Shown: piece by piece, positions 7,782 to 18,056 of the stretch
Position numbering within the stretch: position 1 is the first letter of the stretch
Layout: each line of letters opens with the position of its first letter
NCBI GenBank assembly: GCA_963776465.1
Contig: CAVZMV010000001.1
Coordinates: 812,640 to 876,639, forward strand
Reading direction: 5' to 3'
From: DASRHK01 sp963776465
GTDB lineage: Bacteria > Pseudomonadota > Gammaproteobacteria > Nevskiales > Nevskiaceae
DNA: 64,000 bases
Made by a program: the position numbers and the translations under genes
The notes under the pieces: generated by a model
The model's database searches: none
The model's input: only the letters and a program-made list of their open reading frames with translations
What the model was told of the DNA's origin: nothing

Positions 7782-9485
7782 CTAGAACAGCTCGCCCTTC
7801 TTCGATCCGAGCATCTGCTCGCGCACCAGCGGAACCGGCGGTCCGCCGTACGACAGGAACTTGTCGTGGAACTGCGCCCACGCTGCGCGTCCGCCGCGAC
7901 TGGCGGTCCACTCCTCGCGCAGCTTGCGGATCATCAGCTTGCCCATCGTGTAGTTGAGGTACGCCGGATCGTAGGTGCCGCGCGCAGCCTGCTGGCGCGA
8001 ATTGCCGGCGTCCTGGTACGCCTGCTCGAGGAACATCTTCTCGCAGGCCTGCACGCTCATGCCCTGCGTGTGCAGGCCGATGGCGCACAGGAAGCGCGCG
8101 TTGCGCATCAGCGCGTTGGATAGCTGGCCGATGTGGATCTCCGGCGCGCCCTTGCCAAGACCCGCCTCCCACATCATCTCCTCGCTGTAGTGCGCCCAGC
8201 CCTCGGCGAAGGCGTAGCCCACGAAGATCTGCCCGAACTGGAACGGCGAGCGGTTGGCGTGCAGGAATTGCAGGAAGTGTCCGGGCCACACCTCGTGCAC
8301 GGACGTGAACAGCAGGTCGGCCTTGCCTGGCACGTAGGCGTCCTGCTCGGCCTTGGACCAGGTCGGATCCGGCGGCGAGATGTAGTACGTCGACGGCATG
8401 CCCTTGTCGAAGGGCCCCGGGATGTTGATGTAGGCGAAGTTCGCGCGCTTGTACGGCGGCGCCTCGTCGACCAGCGCCACCTCGGTGCCCGGAATGGTCA
8501 GCAGCTTCTGATCGAGGATGAACTGGCGCAGCTCGGAGAGCTGGGCACGCGCGCCCTCCACCGGCCCGCCGACGGGCTTGTTGGCCGCAGCCTTGTCGAT
8601 GCAAGCCTGCGGGCTGCCGCCCGGCAGGTACTGCGCGCAGGCTTCCTTCAGCGCTGCCTGGTTGCGCGCGAGATCGGCCTTGCCGACGCGCTCGAGCTCG
8701 TCGAGCGGCGTCTTCACGCGCTCGGTGCGCCAGAGCATCGCGGCAAATTTCTTGGCACCCAGCGCGTAATCCTCATTGGTCTTGGCGCTCTTGAGCCACC
8801 CCGCCAGCTCCTGCATGGCGCGCGCGGCGGGCTCGGTGGCGGCGCGCAACTCGCTCTGCAGCCTCTCGTCCTTCACTTCGGTGAACGCCTTCAGCGCATC
8901 ACCCCGATAGAACTCCGCATATCCGGCGAACGCGGCAACGCCCCGCTCCTGCAGGGTCCTGGCCATCGGCACCTTCAGATTGGCGCGGATCTGCGCGGTC
9001 GCGGCCGGGATCGCCTTCAAGTACGCGACATAGGCCTTGAGGCGCACGTCCGCCGGCGCGTACGGCCGCGACAGGTAGACACTGGGCTCCAGGTCATCGA
9101 GATACACCGCCGGATTGGTGAACGGCGCGCGCGCGTCCTCGAGCCAGAAGAGGTCGTGGTCGATCTGCGCGAGCATGTACTCGCGCTCGAATTCCTGGTC
9201 GGCAGTGAGCTTGGCGGCGCGGAAGCGGTTGGCCCGCTTGGCCTGCTGAAGCAGCCACTTCTTTTCGTCCGCGAGCCCGGCAGCGCTCCAGTCCGGCAAC
9301 TTGCCGTCGAACTCGTGGCGGCCCTGGCCGACGGCGAAGGCGGGATTCATCGCGAAATAGCCTTCCTGGAAATCGCTGAGCACCTTGGACCACGACGATG
9401 CGGGTACCTCGTCTTCGTCGTCGGCGCTTGCGAGCGGCGCGAAGGCGGTGGCTGCAAGCAATACAAGAGTAGTGAGAAGTTTCAT
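7782..9485 (-). CDS. DUF885 family secreted metallopeptidase-like protein
   Basis: A 567-residue protein with a signal peptide (1 to about 22, ending LASA) followed by a full DUF885 domain. The putative zinc site HEVWPGH and the downstream YAFAEGWAHYSEE (with Glu and His) are the expected catalytic signatures. Some relatives act as carboxypeptidases; the substrate here is unknown. The ATG at 9485 shares one base with the stop of the upstream hydrolase gene (TGATG), so translation is coupled. A second, damaged DUF885 gene lies near 59 kb. Confidence 0.88.
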   Translation of the reverse strand: MKLLTTLVLLAATAFAPLASADDEDEVPASSWSKVLSDFQEGYFAMNPAFAVGQGRHEFDGKLPDWSAAGLADEKKWLLQQAKRANRFRAAKLTADQEFEREYMLAQIDHDLFWLEDARAPFTNPAVYLDDLEPSVYLSRPYAPADVRLKAYVAYLKAIPAATAQIRANLKVPMARTLQERGVAAFAGYAEFYRGDALKAFTEVKDERLQSELRAATEPAARAMQELAGWLKSAKTNEDYALGAKKFAAMLWRTERVKTPLDELERVGKADLARNQAALKEACAQYLPGGSPQACIDKAAANKPVGGPVEGARAQLSELRQFILDQKLLTIPGTEVALVDEAPPYKRANFAYINIPGPFDKGMPSTYYISPPDPTWSKAEQDAYVPGKADLLFTSVHEVWPGHFLQFLHANRSPFQFGQIFVGYAFAEGWAHYSEEMMWEAGLGKGAPEIHIGQLSNALMRNARFLCAIGLHTQGMSVQACEKMFLEQAYQDAGNSRQQAARGTYDPAYLNYTMGKLMIRKLREEWTASRGGRAAWAQFHDKFLSYGGPPVPLVREQMLGSKKGELF

Positions 9486-10351
9486 CAGCGTCGTCCCAGG
9501 AATTGAATGACTCGTTCGGCGAACACCTGCGGCTGCTCCAGGTGCATGAAGTGCCCGGCGTCGCTGATCTCCGAGAGCAGCAGGTCCGAGGCGAACAGGT
9601 GCTCCTGGCCGCTGAACATCTCGCGTCCGATGCAGCCGTCGTCGGTGCCGAAGATCACGCAGGCCGGCACCGGCACCGGCGCGGTCAGGATCTGCCAGGC
9701 TTCCGCCTGCGCCAGGCTGCGCGGCAGCGCGCGGTAGTAGCTGAGCGCGGCCTTGATGCGCGCCGGATCGTTGAAGTTGGCCATGACCGGCGCCAGGTCG
9801 TCGTCGCTGAAGGCCCAGCCGGGCGACCATTCGCGGACCAGGTTGTGCAGCCAGAGGCCATCGCCCGCGAGCTTGCGCTCGCCCCAGCCGGGAATCTGAA
9901 ATTTTGCCATGTAACGCGATCGGTACAGCTGCTTGGCCGTGGGCCGCAGCAGGAATCGTCGCAGGTGCGGCACGCCCGCGGCGACGATGCGCTTGATGCG
10001 GTCGGGTCGCAGGATGGCGGCCGCATACGCGACCGCGGCGCCCCAGTCGTGGCCGACGATCACCGCCTCCTTGGCGCCGAAGTGATCCACCAGCGCGATC
10101 GCATCGCGCGCCAGCGTGCCGATGCGATAGTCGCCGTCGGTGGGGATCGACGTCGGCGCGTAGCCGCGCATGAACGGCGCCACGGCGCGAAATCCTTTCG
10201 CGGCAAGGCGACCCAGCAGGTCGCGGAAGCTGTTGGCCGTGTCGGGGAATCCGTGCAGGCACAGCACCAGCGGTCCCGTGCCCTGCTCCAGGTACGCAAA
10301 CTCCAGCCCGTTGGCCTTGATCCAGCGGCTGACTGGCGGGGCGTCATCCAT
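9485..10351 (-). CDS. Alpha/beta hydrolase, epoxide hydrolase-like
   Basis: A 288-residue alpha/beta-fold hydrolase. The oxyanion motif HGFPD (33-37) and the nucleophile elbow GHDWG (100-104) with Asp102 place it among soluble epoxide hydrolases and haloalkane dehalogenases rather than serine esterases. The C-terminal DAGHFMHLEQP supplies the catalytic His. There is no signal peptide, so it should be cytoplasmic. Its stop codon overlaps the start of the DUF885 gene. The natural substrate cannot be told from sequence. Confidence 0.9.
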   Translation of the reverse strand: MDDAPPVSRWIKANGLEFAYLEQGTGPLVLCLHGFPDTANSFRDLLGRLAAKGFRAVAPFMRGYAPTSIPTDGDYRIGTLARDAIALVDHFGAKEAVIVGHDWGAAVAYAAAILRPDRIKRIVAAGVPHLRRFLLRPTAKQLYRSRYMAKFQIPGWGERKLAGDGLWLHNLVREWSPGWAFSDDDLAPVMANFNDPARIKAALSYYRALPRSLAQAEAWQILTAPVPVPACVIFGTDDGCIGREMFSGQEHLFASDLLLSEISDAGHFMHLEQPQVFAERVIQFLGRR

Positions 10352-10414
10352 GCGCGATTATCCCCTATCGCTGATCGCGCTTGGCGCGGGAGCAGCGCGC
10401 TCGCGACACGGTGC

Positions 10415-10439
10415 TTTGAGCCCGCCTTCTGGGCTCAAA
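10415..10439. terminator. Perfect 9-bp hairpin downstream of argG
   Basis: TTTGAGCCC and GGGCTCAAA flank a 7-base loop, about 65 bases past the argG stop. There is no strong T tract, so termination is plausible but unproven. The rest of 10352-10504 holds no gene that I can see. Confidence 0.45.
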
Positions 10440-10504
10440 TGGGTGCGGGAGCGAGTGCATGGCTGCGCAAACGGATCGGCTCGAAGGAACACTCTCGTAT
10501 CGGA

Positions 10505-11716
<1,212 letters not shown>

Positions 11717-11746
11717 CGGCGTTGCACCGCGTAGGCGTAGGGCGCG

Positions 11747-11760
11747 CGATTATAATCGCC
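11747..11760. promoter_or_regulatory. Palindromic TATAAT between argG and rnt
   Basis: A 14-bp perfect palindrome (GCGATTATAATCGC) places a consensus -10 box on each strand in the gap between the two divergent genes. Neither strand has a convincing -35 at 16-18 bases. If the plus-strand -10 is used, the rnt transcript would begin within a few bases of its GTG. Confidence 0.4.
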
Positions 11761-11767
11761 GCACTCC

Positions 11768-12463
11768 GTGAGCGAATCCCCTGCCCCTGTCCTCAAAGTC
11801 GGCCACCGCTTTCGCGGGTTCCTGCCCGTGGTCGTGGACGTCGAGACCGGCGGCTTCAATTCCGCGACCGACGCGCTGCTGGAGGTCGCGGCCGTGATCC
11901 TCGGCGTCGACGAGAAGGGCGACCTCGTCCGCAAGCAGACCGTGTTCACGCACGTGGAGCCGTTCGAAGGCGGGCGCCTGGATCCGGCGTCGATGGAAGT
12001 CACCGGCATCCGCGTCGACAGCCCGCTGCGCCTGGCGCTGCCGGAGAAGGACGCGCTGGCCAAGATCTTCCAGCCCATCCGCCAGGCGGTGTCGGAGAAC
12101 GGCTGCTCGCGGGCGATCCTGGTCGGCCACAACGCGCACTTCGACCTCGGGTTCCTCAACGCCGCCATCGCGCGCACCAGCATCAAGCGAAGCCCGTTCC
12201 ATCCTTTTTCCGTGTTCGACACCGCCACGCTCGCCGGCGCCACGCTCGGCCAGACCGTGCTGGCGCGCGCCCTCGAGGCGGCGGGCCTCACGCACGACCA
12301 GACCGAAGCGCATTCGGCGATCTACGACGCCGAGCGCACGGCGGACCTGTTCTGCCTGCTGGTGAACCGCATGCGTCCGCTGTTCGCGGACTTCACGGCG
12401 CGAGCGGTGATCGCGCCGCAGCCCGCAACCGAAGCAGCCGCCGATCCGGGCGCTGCGGGATGA
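11768..12463 (+). CDS. rnt: Ribonuclease T
   Basis: A 231-residue DEDDh 3'-5' exoribonuclease that trims tRNA and other stable RNA ends. Exo I is VVVDVETGGF with Asp24 and Glu26, Exo II is VGHNAHFDLGFL, and Exo III is HSAIYDAERTADLF. The GTG start at 11768 is forced by the position of the first domain, yet no ribosome site precedes it, and it lies only 12 bases after a -10-like TATAAT, so the mRNA may be nearly leaderless. The stop overlaps the next start (ATGA). Confidence 0.93.
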   Translation: MSESPAPVLKVGHRFRGFLPVVVDVETGGFNSATDALLEVAAVILGVDEKGDLVRKQTVFTHVEPFEGGRLDPASMEVTGIRVDSPLRLALPEKDALAKIFQPIRQAVSENGCSRAILVGHNAHFDLGFLNAAIARTSIKRSPFHPFSVFDTATLAGATLGQTVLARALEAAGLTHDQTEAHSAIYDAERTADLFCLLVNRMRPLFADFTARAVIAPQPATEAAADPGAAG

Positions 12464-13626
12464 TCGGCGCGCTCGCGCGCCTGCTCGGCCGCCTTCTCGG
12501 CGTCGCGCTGCTGCTCGCCGCGATCCTGGCAGTGGGCTTGAAGGTCCGCTACGGCGGCGGACACACGGATTTTCCGGATCGCAGCGGCCAGGGCGGCAGG
12601 CCCGAATCGGACCTGCAGGTCGTCGCCGAGCTGCCGACGCCTCCCGGAAACATCGCCGTCGCCGCCGATGGCCGCGTCTTCATCACGCTGCATCCCGAGG
12701 CGCACCCCGAGCTGAAAGTCGTCGAGCTGGTGGACGGCCAGATGCAGCCGTTCCCGAGCGAGGACTTCCAGCACCGCGAGCGCGATCCGCGCGCGTTCGA
12801 GAACGTGCTGTCGATCCGCATCGATCGGCAGAACCGGCTGTGGGCGCTCGATAACGGCCACCACGGCTGGCACCCGGGACGGCTGCTCGCGTTCGACCTG
12901 AAGTCGCGCGAGCTCGTGCACGAATTCACCTTCCCTCGCGAGATCGCGGGCCTCGGCTCGCACCTGAACGATTTCCAGGTCGCGCCGGACGGCGAGCATC
13001 TCTTCATCGCCGATTCGAGCTTCTTCGCCAAGACGCCGGCGCTCATCGTCTATGACGTCAAGCAGCGGCGCGCGCGGCGCCTGCTGGAAGGACACGATTC
13101 GGTGCGCGCCGAGTTCTACGTGCCGGTGGTCCAGGGCCGCAAGATGGAGCTGTTCGGGCTGGTCAGCGTGCGGCCGGGCGTGGACTCGATCGCGCTCTCC
13201 CGCGATGGCAACTGGCTGGCCTACGCCGCCATCACCAGCCGCAAGCTCTACACGATCCCGGTGTCGGCGCTGCTGAACGACAAGCTCAGCCGCGCGCAGC
13301 TCGAGGAGCGGGTGCTGACGCTGGCGCAGAGCAAGACCATGTCGGACGGCATGACCACCGACGAGCGCAACAACGTTTATCTCTCCGACCTGGAGCATTC
13401 GGCCATCGTCATCCTGCGCTCCGACCACCGGCTCTACACCCTGGTGAAAAGCGAGCGCCTGCTGCGCTGGCCCGACGGCTTCTCGTTCGGCCCCGACGGC
13501 TGGCTCTACGTGACCTGCTCGTCGTTGCAGGACGTGCTGGGCAAGACCCCGGCGTACATCCGCGAGCACGCGCCCTATCGCGTGCTGCGCATCAAGCCGG
13601 GACCGTCCGCGACGCCGGGGCAGTGA
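12460..13626 (+). CDS. MRJP/yellow-domain six-bladed propeller protein, membrane anchored
   Basis: A 388-residue protein with one N-terminal hydrophobic segment (about residues 5-26: Leu/Ala/Val rich), which is a signal anchor or signal peptide, followed by a major-royal-jelly/SMP-30-like beta-propeller. Recognisable are NVLSIRIDRQNRLWALDNGHHG, LNDFQVAPDG, DSIALSRDGNWLAYAAI and SDGMTTDERNNVYLSDLEHSAI. The substrate is unknown; bacterial relatives are poorly characterised. The ATG overlaps the rnt stop by four bases, but a functional link to RNase T is not evident. Confidence 0.82.
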   Translation: MIGALARLLGRLLGVALLLAAILAVGLKVRYGGGHTDFPDRSGQGGRPESDLQVVAELPTPPGNIAVAADGRVFITLHPEAHPELKVVELVDGQMQPFPSEDFQHRERDPRAFENVLSIRIDRQNRLWALDNGHHGWHPGRLLAFDLKSRELVHEFTFPREIAGLGSHLNDFQVAPDGEHLFIADSSFFAKTPALIVYDVKQRRARRLLEGHDSVRAEFYVPVVQGRKMELFGLVSVRPGVDSIALSRDGNWLAYAAITSRKLYTIPVSALLNDKLSRAQLEERVLTLAQSKTMSDGMTTDERNNVYLSDLEHSAIVILRSDHRLYTLVKSERLLRWPDGFSFGPDGWLYVTCSSLQDVLGKTPAYIREHAPYRVLRIKPGPSATPGQ

Positions 13627-13688
13627 ACTTCGCGGGCCCCGAGAGGGTCTCGCGTAGAATGCCCGCCGACCAATAAGCGCACGCCCGA

Positions 13689-15215
13689 ATGACGCCCATC
13701 CGACGATCCGGTACCGTTCTCGGCCTTGCCGCAGCGCTCCTGCTGCTGCCCGCGATCAGCTTCGGCTTCAACCTCAACGACGTCGCCCAAAAAGCACGCG
13801 CGCTCGCCGGCGACAAGTACGAGCGCAACGACGCCAACCTGCCGCGCTCACTGCTCGACCTGTCGTACGACCAGTACCGCGACATCCGCTTCAAGCCGGA
13901 CAAGTCGATCTGGCGGAACATGAAGCTGCCGTTCGAGCTGCAGTTCTTCCATCCGGGGCTGTACTTCAACCAGAGCGTGAAGATCAATCTGCTGGTCAAC
14001 GGCCAGGCGCGTCCGCTGCCGTTCAATTTCGCCAACTTCGATTACGGCCGCCTGAATCCCAACCTGGACACCAGCCAGTTCCAGAACATCGGCTACGCCG
14101 GCTTTCGCGTGCACTTCCCGCTGCTGACCAACAAGTACAAGGACGAGGTGCTGGTGTTCCAGGGCGCCAGCTACTTCCGCGCGCTGGGCAAGGATCAGCG
14201 CTACGGCCTCTCCGCGCGCGGGCTGGCGGTGGACACCGCGGAGATCACCGGCGAGGAGTTCCCCTACTTCACTGAGTTCTGGATCGAGCAGCCCACCGCC
14301 AAATCCAAGGAGCTGGTGATCTACGCGCTGCTGGATTCGCGCCGCACGACCGGCGCCTACCGGTTCGTGCTCAAGCCCGGCAAGGACACGCAGATGGACG
14401 TGCAGGCGAAGCTGTTCCTGCGCGAGCATGTCGCCAAGCTCGGCGTCGCGCCGCTGACGACGATGTTCTTCTTCGGCGACAACTCGCCGGTCCGGCCCGA
14501 CGACTACCGGCCCGAAGTGCACGATTCCGACGGCCTGCTGATGAGCGCGGCGAACGGCGAGTGGATCTGGCGTCCCTTGGTCAACCCGCGCCGCCTGCTC
14601 GTGACCTCGTTCGCGTTCCACAATCCGCGCGGCTTCGGCCTGCTGCAGCGCGACCGCGACTTCAAGCACTACGAGGACCTGGAAGCGCGCTACGAGATGC
14701 GGCCCAGCACCTGGATCGTACCCAAGGGCAACTGGGGCGACGGGCGCGTGGAGCTTGTGCAGATCCCGAGCCCCGACGAGACCAACGACAACATCGTCGC
14801 CTACTGGCTGCCGGACAAGCAGGCTGAGCCGCTGGAGCCGATGGACTTCCAGTACACGATGTTCTGGCAGAAGGACGCGCAGCCGTCGGCGCCGCTCGGC
14901 TACGTGGCGCAGACGCGACGCGGCCACGGCTACTTCAAGGCGCCCGACGGCACGCTGCGCCTGATGGTGGACTTCGAAGGCGAGGCGCTGCGCAAGCTGC
15001 CCGCCGACAGCAAGCTGCTCACCGGCCTGTGGGTGGGCGACAACGGCGAGCTGGTCGAGAAGCAGCTGTTCAAGAACGACGTCACCGGCGGCTGGCGGCT
15101 GTCGATCCGCTTCAAGCGGCTGGACAACGAAAAGCCGGTGGAGATGCGGGCGACGCTGCGTGACGGCAAGGGTCCGGTAAGCGAGACCTGGAGCTACATC
15201 CTCCCGCCGGATTGA
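13689..15215 (+). CDS. opgG: Glucan biosynthesis protein G (OpgG/MdoG)
   Basis: OpgG is the periplasmic protein needed for synthesis and branching of osmoregulated periplasmic glucans. The 508-residue product is about family length. It has a signal peptide (1 to about 27), then the large N-terminal carbohydrate-binding fold (SYDQYRDIRFKPDKSIW, LPFELQFFHPGLYF, VFQGASYFRALGKDQRYGLSARGLAVDTA) and an Ig-like C-terminus. Its partner opgH begins 184 bases downstream. The gap is filled by a large palindromic repeat, whereas the two genes are usually close together. Confidence 0.97.
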   Translation: MTPIRRSGTVLGLAAALLLLPAISFGFNLNDVAQKARALAGDKYERNDANLPRSLLDLSYDQYRDIRFKPDKSIWRNMKLPFELQFFHPGLYFNQSVKINLLVNGQARPLPFNFANFDYGRLNPNLDTSQFQNIGYAGFRVHFPLLTNKYKDEVLVFQGASYFRALGKDQRYGLSARGLAVDTAEITGEEFPYFTEFWIEQPTAKSKELVIYALLDSRRTTGAYRFVLKPGKDTQMDVQAKLFLREHVAKLGVAPLTTMFFFGDNSPVRPDDYRPEVHDSDGLLMSAANGEWIWRPLVNPRRLLVTSFAFHNPRGFGLLQRDRDFKHYEDLEARYEMRPSTWIVPKGNWGDGRVELVQIPSPDETNDNIVAYWLPDKQAEPLEPMDFQYTMFWQKDAQPSAPLGYVAQTRRGHGYFKAPDGTLRLMVDFEGEALRKLPADSKLLTGLWVGDNGELVEKQLFKNDVTGGWRLSIRFKRLDNEKPVEMRATLRDGKGPVSETWSYILPPD

Positions 15216-15228
15216 CGTGGACGCGTGC

Positions 15229-15383
15229 GCCGCCCGGATAGGTCCGCCGGGGGCGTGTGGCGCCAGGGACGGCGCCACCCGAGGCTAACGGAGCTTTTAA
15301 GTCGTCCCCGCCGCACATGGCTGTGCTAGTGCCGCGAGAGCGCATGGACGCGCGGAGCGGCCCGGCGGACCTATCCGGGCGGC
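15229..15383. repeat. 155-bp palindromic repeat element between opgG and opgH (copy A)
   Basis: Perfect 23-bp inverted arms (15229-15251 and 15361-15383) enclose a core with a second perfect hairpin: GTGGCGCC, a 6-base loop, then GGCGCCAC (15257-15278). Bases 15251-15308 match 30932-30989 at 56 of 58 positions, so this is a dispersed family. It fills nearly the whole opgG-opgH gap and could attenuate or stabilise the mRNA between the two genes. Confidence 0.9.
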
Positions 15384-15399
15384 CGCTACAATCGCCCGC

Positions 15400-17877
15400 G
15401 TGAACGACTCCGCCGTGGATCTCACCCTGCTGTCGCGTTACCTCGACAGCACGCCGCTCTCTGCGGACGAGCGGCAGCGTCTGATCGGCGAGGCAGCGGC
15501 GGCCGGGCCGCAGGCTTTCGAGAAGCTGCATCGCAGCTGGAGCACGGGCCCCGAGGAAGAGGAGCCGGCGCTGGCCTCGCTGCGCACGCGCCTCACCTGG
15601 CTGATCTCGGACCGCTCGCGCGGTCACGCGCGCGCGAGCGAGGCCTTCGTGCAGGATCGCCTCGATCATCCGCGCCTCATGACGACGCCGCCGCTGGCGC
15701 GCGCGTCGATGCGGCCCATGCCGTGGGCCAACAACCCGCTCAAGCGCTTCTATCGCTGGCTGGCCGGGAAATTCCGCCGCACGGGCCCGCGGCTATTGCC
15801 CAAGGACCGGCCGGTGGCAAAGCCCGCGTTCAAGGCCTACTGGCGCGGGGCCGCGCGCTTCCGTCGCGCGGTACTGGTGTCGCTGGTCATAGGCCAGACG
15901 GTCGGCGCCAGCTACCTGATGACCGCGATCCTGCCGTATCACGGCTCGCACGTCGTCGAGATCGCGCTGCTCGTGGTCTACGCGATCCTCTTCACCTGGG
16001 TCGGCTCCGGCTTCTGGACCGCGCTGATGGGCTTCTGGGTGCTGCTGCGCGGCAAGGACAAATACTCGATCAACGCCACGGCGCCGATGGACGCGCCGCT
16101 CCCGGCCGAGGCTCGCACCGCGATCCTCATCCCGATCTGCAACGAGGACGTCACCCGCGTCTACGCCGGCATCCGCGCCACCTACGATTCGATCTCGCGC
16201 AGCGCGTATCTCAAGCAGTTCGACCTGTTCATCCTGTCCGACTCCACCGACGCCGACGTGCGCGTCGCCGAGCTCGAAGGCTGGCTGGCGCTGTGCCGGC
16301 AGCTGGACGGCTTCGGCCGCATCTTCTACCGGCGTCGCACCAATCGCATCAAGCGCAAGTCCGGGAACATTGCCGACTGGTGCCGTCGCTGGGGCAGCCG
16401 CTATCGCTACATGGTGATCCTCGACGCCGACAGCGTCATGTCGGGCGCGTGCCTCGTGCGTCTGGTGCAATTGATGGAAGCCAACTCCGGCGCGGGCATC
16501 ATCCAGACCGCGCCGCGCGCCAGCGGCCGCGAGACGCTCTACGCGCGGATTCAACAATTCGCGACTCGTGTGTATGGCCCATTGTTCACCGCGGGCCTGC
16601 ATTTCTGGCAGCTGGGCGAGTCGCACTACTGGGGCCACAACGCCATCCTGCGTGTGGCGCCATTCATGCAGCACTGCGCGCTTGGACGACTGCCGGGGCG
16701 CGGTCCGCTCGCCGGCGAGATCCTGTCGCACGACTTCGTCGAGGCCGCGCTGATGCGCCGCGCCGGCTGGAGCGTGTGGATCGCCTACGACCTTCCGGGC
16801 AGCTACGAGGAGATGCCGCCGACGCTCCTGGACGAGCTCAAGCGCGATCGGCGCTGGTGCCAGGGGAACCTGCAGAACTTCCAGCTGTTCTTCTCGCAGG
16901 GCCTGCATCCCGCGCATCGCGCGGTGTTCATGACCGGCGTCATGGCGTACTTGTCGGCGCCGCTGTGGTTCGCGTTCCTGTCGCTGTCCACCGCGCTGCT
17001 CTACATCCAGACCGAGTCCGAGCCGAAATATTTCGTGGAGCCCTACCAGCTCTTCCCGATCTGGCCGGAGTGGCATCCCGAATGGGCCATGCGCCTGTTC
17101 GCCGGCACGATGCTGCTGCTGTTCCTGCCCAAAATCCTCGCCGGCCTGCTGCTGGTGCTCAAGCCCGCGCAGCTGCGCCTGTATGGCGGGTGGCTGCGGG
17201 TCACCGCGAGCGTCTGGTTCGAAGCGCTGTTCTCCGCTGCGCTCGCGCCGATCCGCATGCTGTTCCACACGCAGTTCGTGGTGACGTCGATGCTGGGGCT
17301 GGCGATGACCTGGAAGTCACCGCCGCGCGGCGACGCCGAGACCTCGTGGGGCGAGGCGGTCATCCGTCACGGCCCCGGGACGCTGCTGGGTGTGCTGTGG
17401 TCCGCCGGCGTCTACGAGCTCAATCCGAAGTTCCTGTGGTGGCTCCTGCCCGTGGCAGGCGCGCTGATCCTGTCGATTCCATTGTCGGTGTGGTCGAGCC
17501 GCCTGCGCGCGGGACGCTGGTTCAAGCGCAAGCGCTATTTCCTGATCCCCGAGGAAGCGTTCCCTCCGCGCGAGCTGCGCCGCACGCGCGCGGTGGTGCG
17601 TCGCTCGGCGCGCGCGCCGACGCAGGAAGGTTTCCGCCGTGCCGTCGTGGATCCCGTGGCCAACGCGCTGGTCACCGCGTACGCGCATCGGCGCAGCCGG
17701 CGACCTGCGGCGTCCGAGGAGAGTCAGCGCGAGCTCATCGATCGCGCGCTGACCGGCGGGCCCGCCGCCCTGTCGAACGCCGAGCGCAACTCGCTGATGG
17801 CCGATCCGGCGTCCCTGTCGCAACTGCATCTGCAGGTCTGGAGCCAGGCGCAGCGCAATCCGGTCTGGGACGCGTAG
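15400..17877 (+). CDS. opgH: Glucans biosynthesis glucosyltransferase OpgH
   Basis: OpgH is the inner-membrane GT2 glucosyltransferase that polymerises UDP-glucose into the periplasmic glucan backbone. The 825-residue product begins with GTG at 15400. The catalytic domain shows ILIPICNEDVTRV, FILSDSTD, VILDADSVMSG (DAD), HDFVEAALMRRAGW and the RRWCQGN motif that binds acceptor glucan. Several hydrophobic segments lie before the catalytic domain (around residues 145-215) and after it (510-720). A short N-terminal cytoplasmic region precedes them, as in longer OpgH proteins. Confidence 0.97.
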   Translation: MNDSAVDLTLLSRYLDSTPLSADERQRLIGEAAAAGPQAFEKLHRSWSTGPEEEEPALASLRTRLTWLISDRSRGHARASEAFVQDRLDHPRLMTTPPLARASMRPMPWANNPLKRFYRWLAGKFRRTGPRLLPKDRPVAKPAFKAYWRGAARFRRAVLVSLVIGQTVGASYLMTAILPYHGSHVVEIALLVVYAILFTWVGSGFWTALMGFWVLLRGKDKYSINATAPMDAPLPAEARTAILIPICNEDVTRVYAGIRATYDSISRSAYLKQFDLFILSDSTDADVRVAELEGWLALCRQLDGFGRIFYRRRTNRIKRKSGNIADWCRRWGSRYRYMVILDADSVMSGACLVRLVQLMEANSGAGIIQTAPRASGRETLYARIQQFATRVYGPLFTAGLHFWQLGESHYWGHNAILRVAPFMQHCALGRLPGRGPLAGEILSHDFVEAALMRRAGWSVWIAYDLPGSYEEMPPTLLDELKRDRRWCQGNLQNFQLFFSQGLHPAHRAVFMTGVMAYLSAPLWFAFLSLSTALLYIQTESEPKYFVEPYQLFPIWPEWHPEWAMRLFAGTMLLLFLPKILAGLLLVLKPAQLRLYGGWLRVTASVWFEALFSAALAPIRMLFHTQFVVTSMLGLAMTWKSPPRGDAETSWGEAVIRHGPGTLLGVLWSAGVYELNPKFLWWLLPVAGALILSIPLSVWSSRLRAGRWFKRKRYFLIPEEAFPPRELRRTRAVVRRSARAPTQEGFRRAVVDPVANALVTAYAHRRSRRPAASEESQRELIDRALTGGPAALSNAERNSLMADPASLSQLHLQVWSQAQRNPVWDA

Positions 17878-17880
17878 CTA

Positions 17881-17962
17881 CCGCTTCGGCTCGGTCCAGG
17901 TGCGCGGCGAGGTCCATGACCTTGCGGGCGCGGGGCGACGGCGGGAACGCATAAAGCTTCAT
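17881..17962 (-). pseudogene. Remnant of a glutathione S-transferase N-terminus
   Basis: Read on the minus strand from an ATG at 17962, the first 23 codons spell MKLYAFPPSPRARKVMDLAAHL, the typical opening of a GST thioredoxin fold. Family similarity stops after about 27 residues, where the reading enters the antisense of the opgH 3' end. So only the 5' stub of a GST gene remains, apparently truncated when opgH came to lie next to it. No function is expected. Confidence 0.65.
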
Positions 17963-18056
17963 GGCTCTCTCCTATAGCAAGAGCCGCGGATGCTTGGCGA
18001 TGACGAGGGCTGCCCTCCAGAACCCTTCAGCCCCGGCGCCAGTCAAAAACACATCC

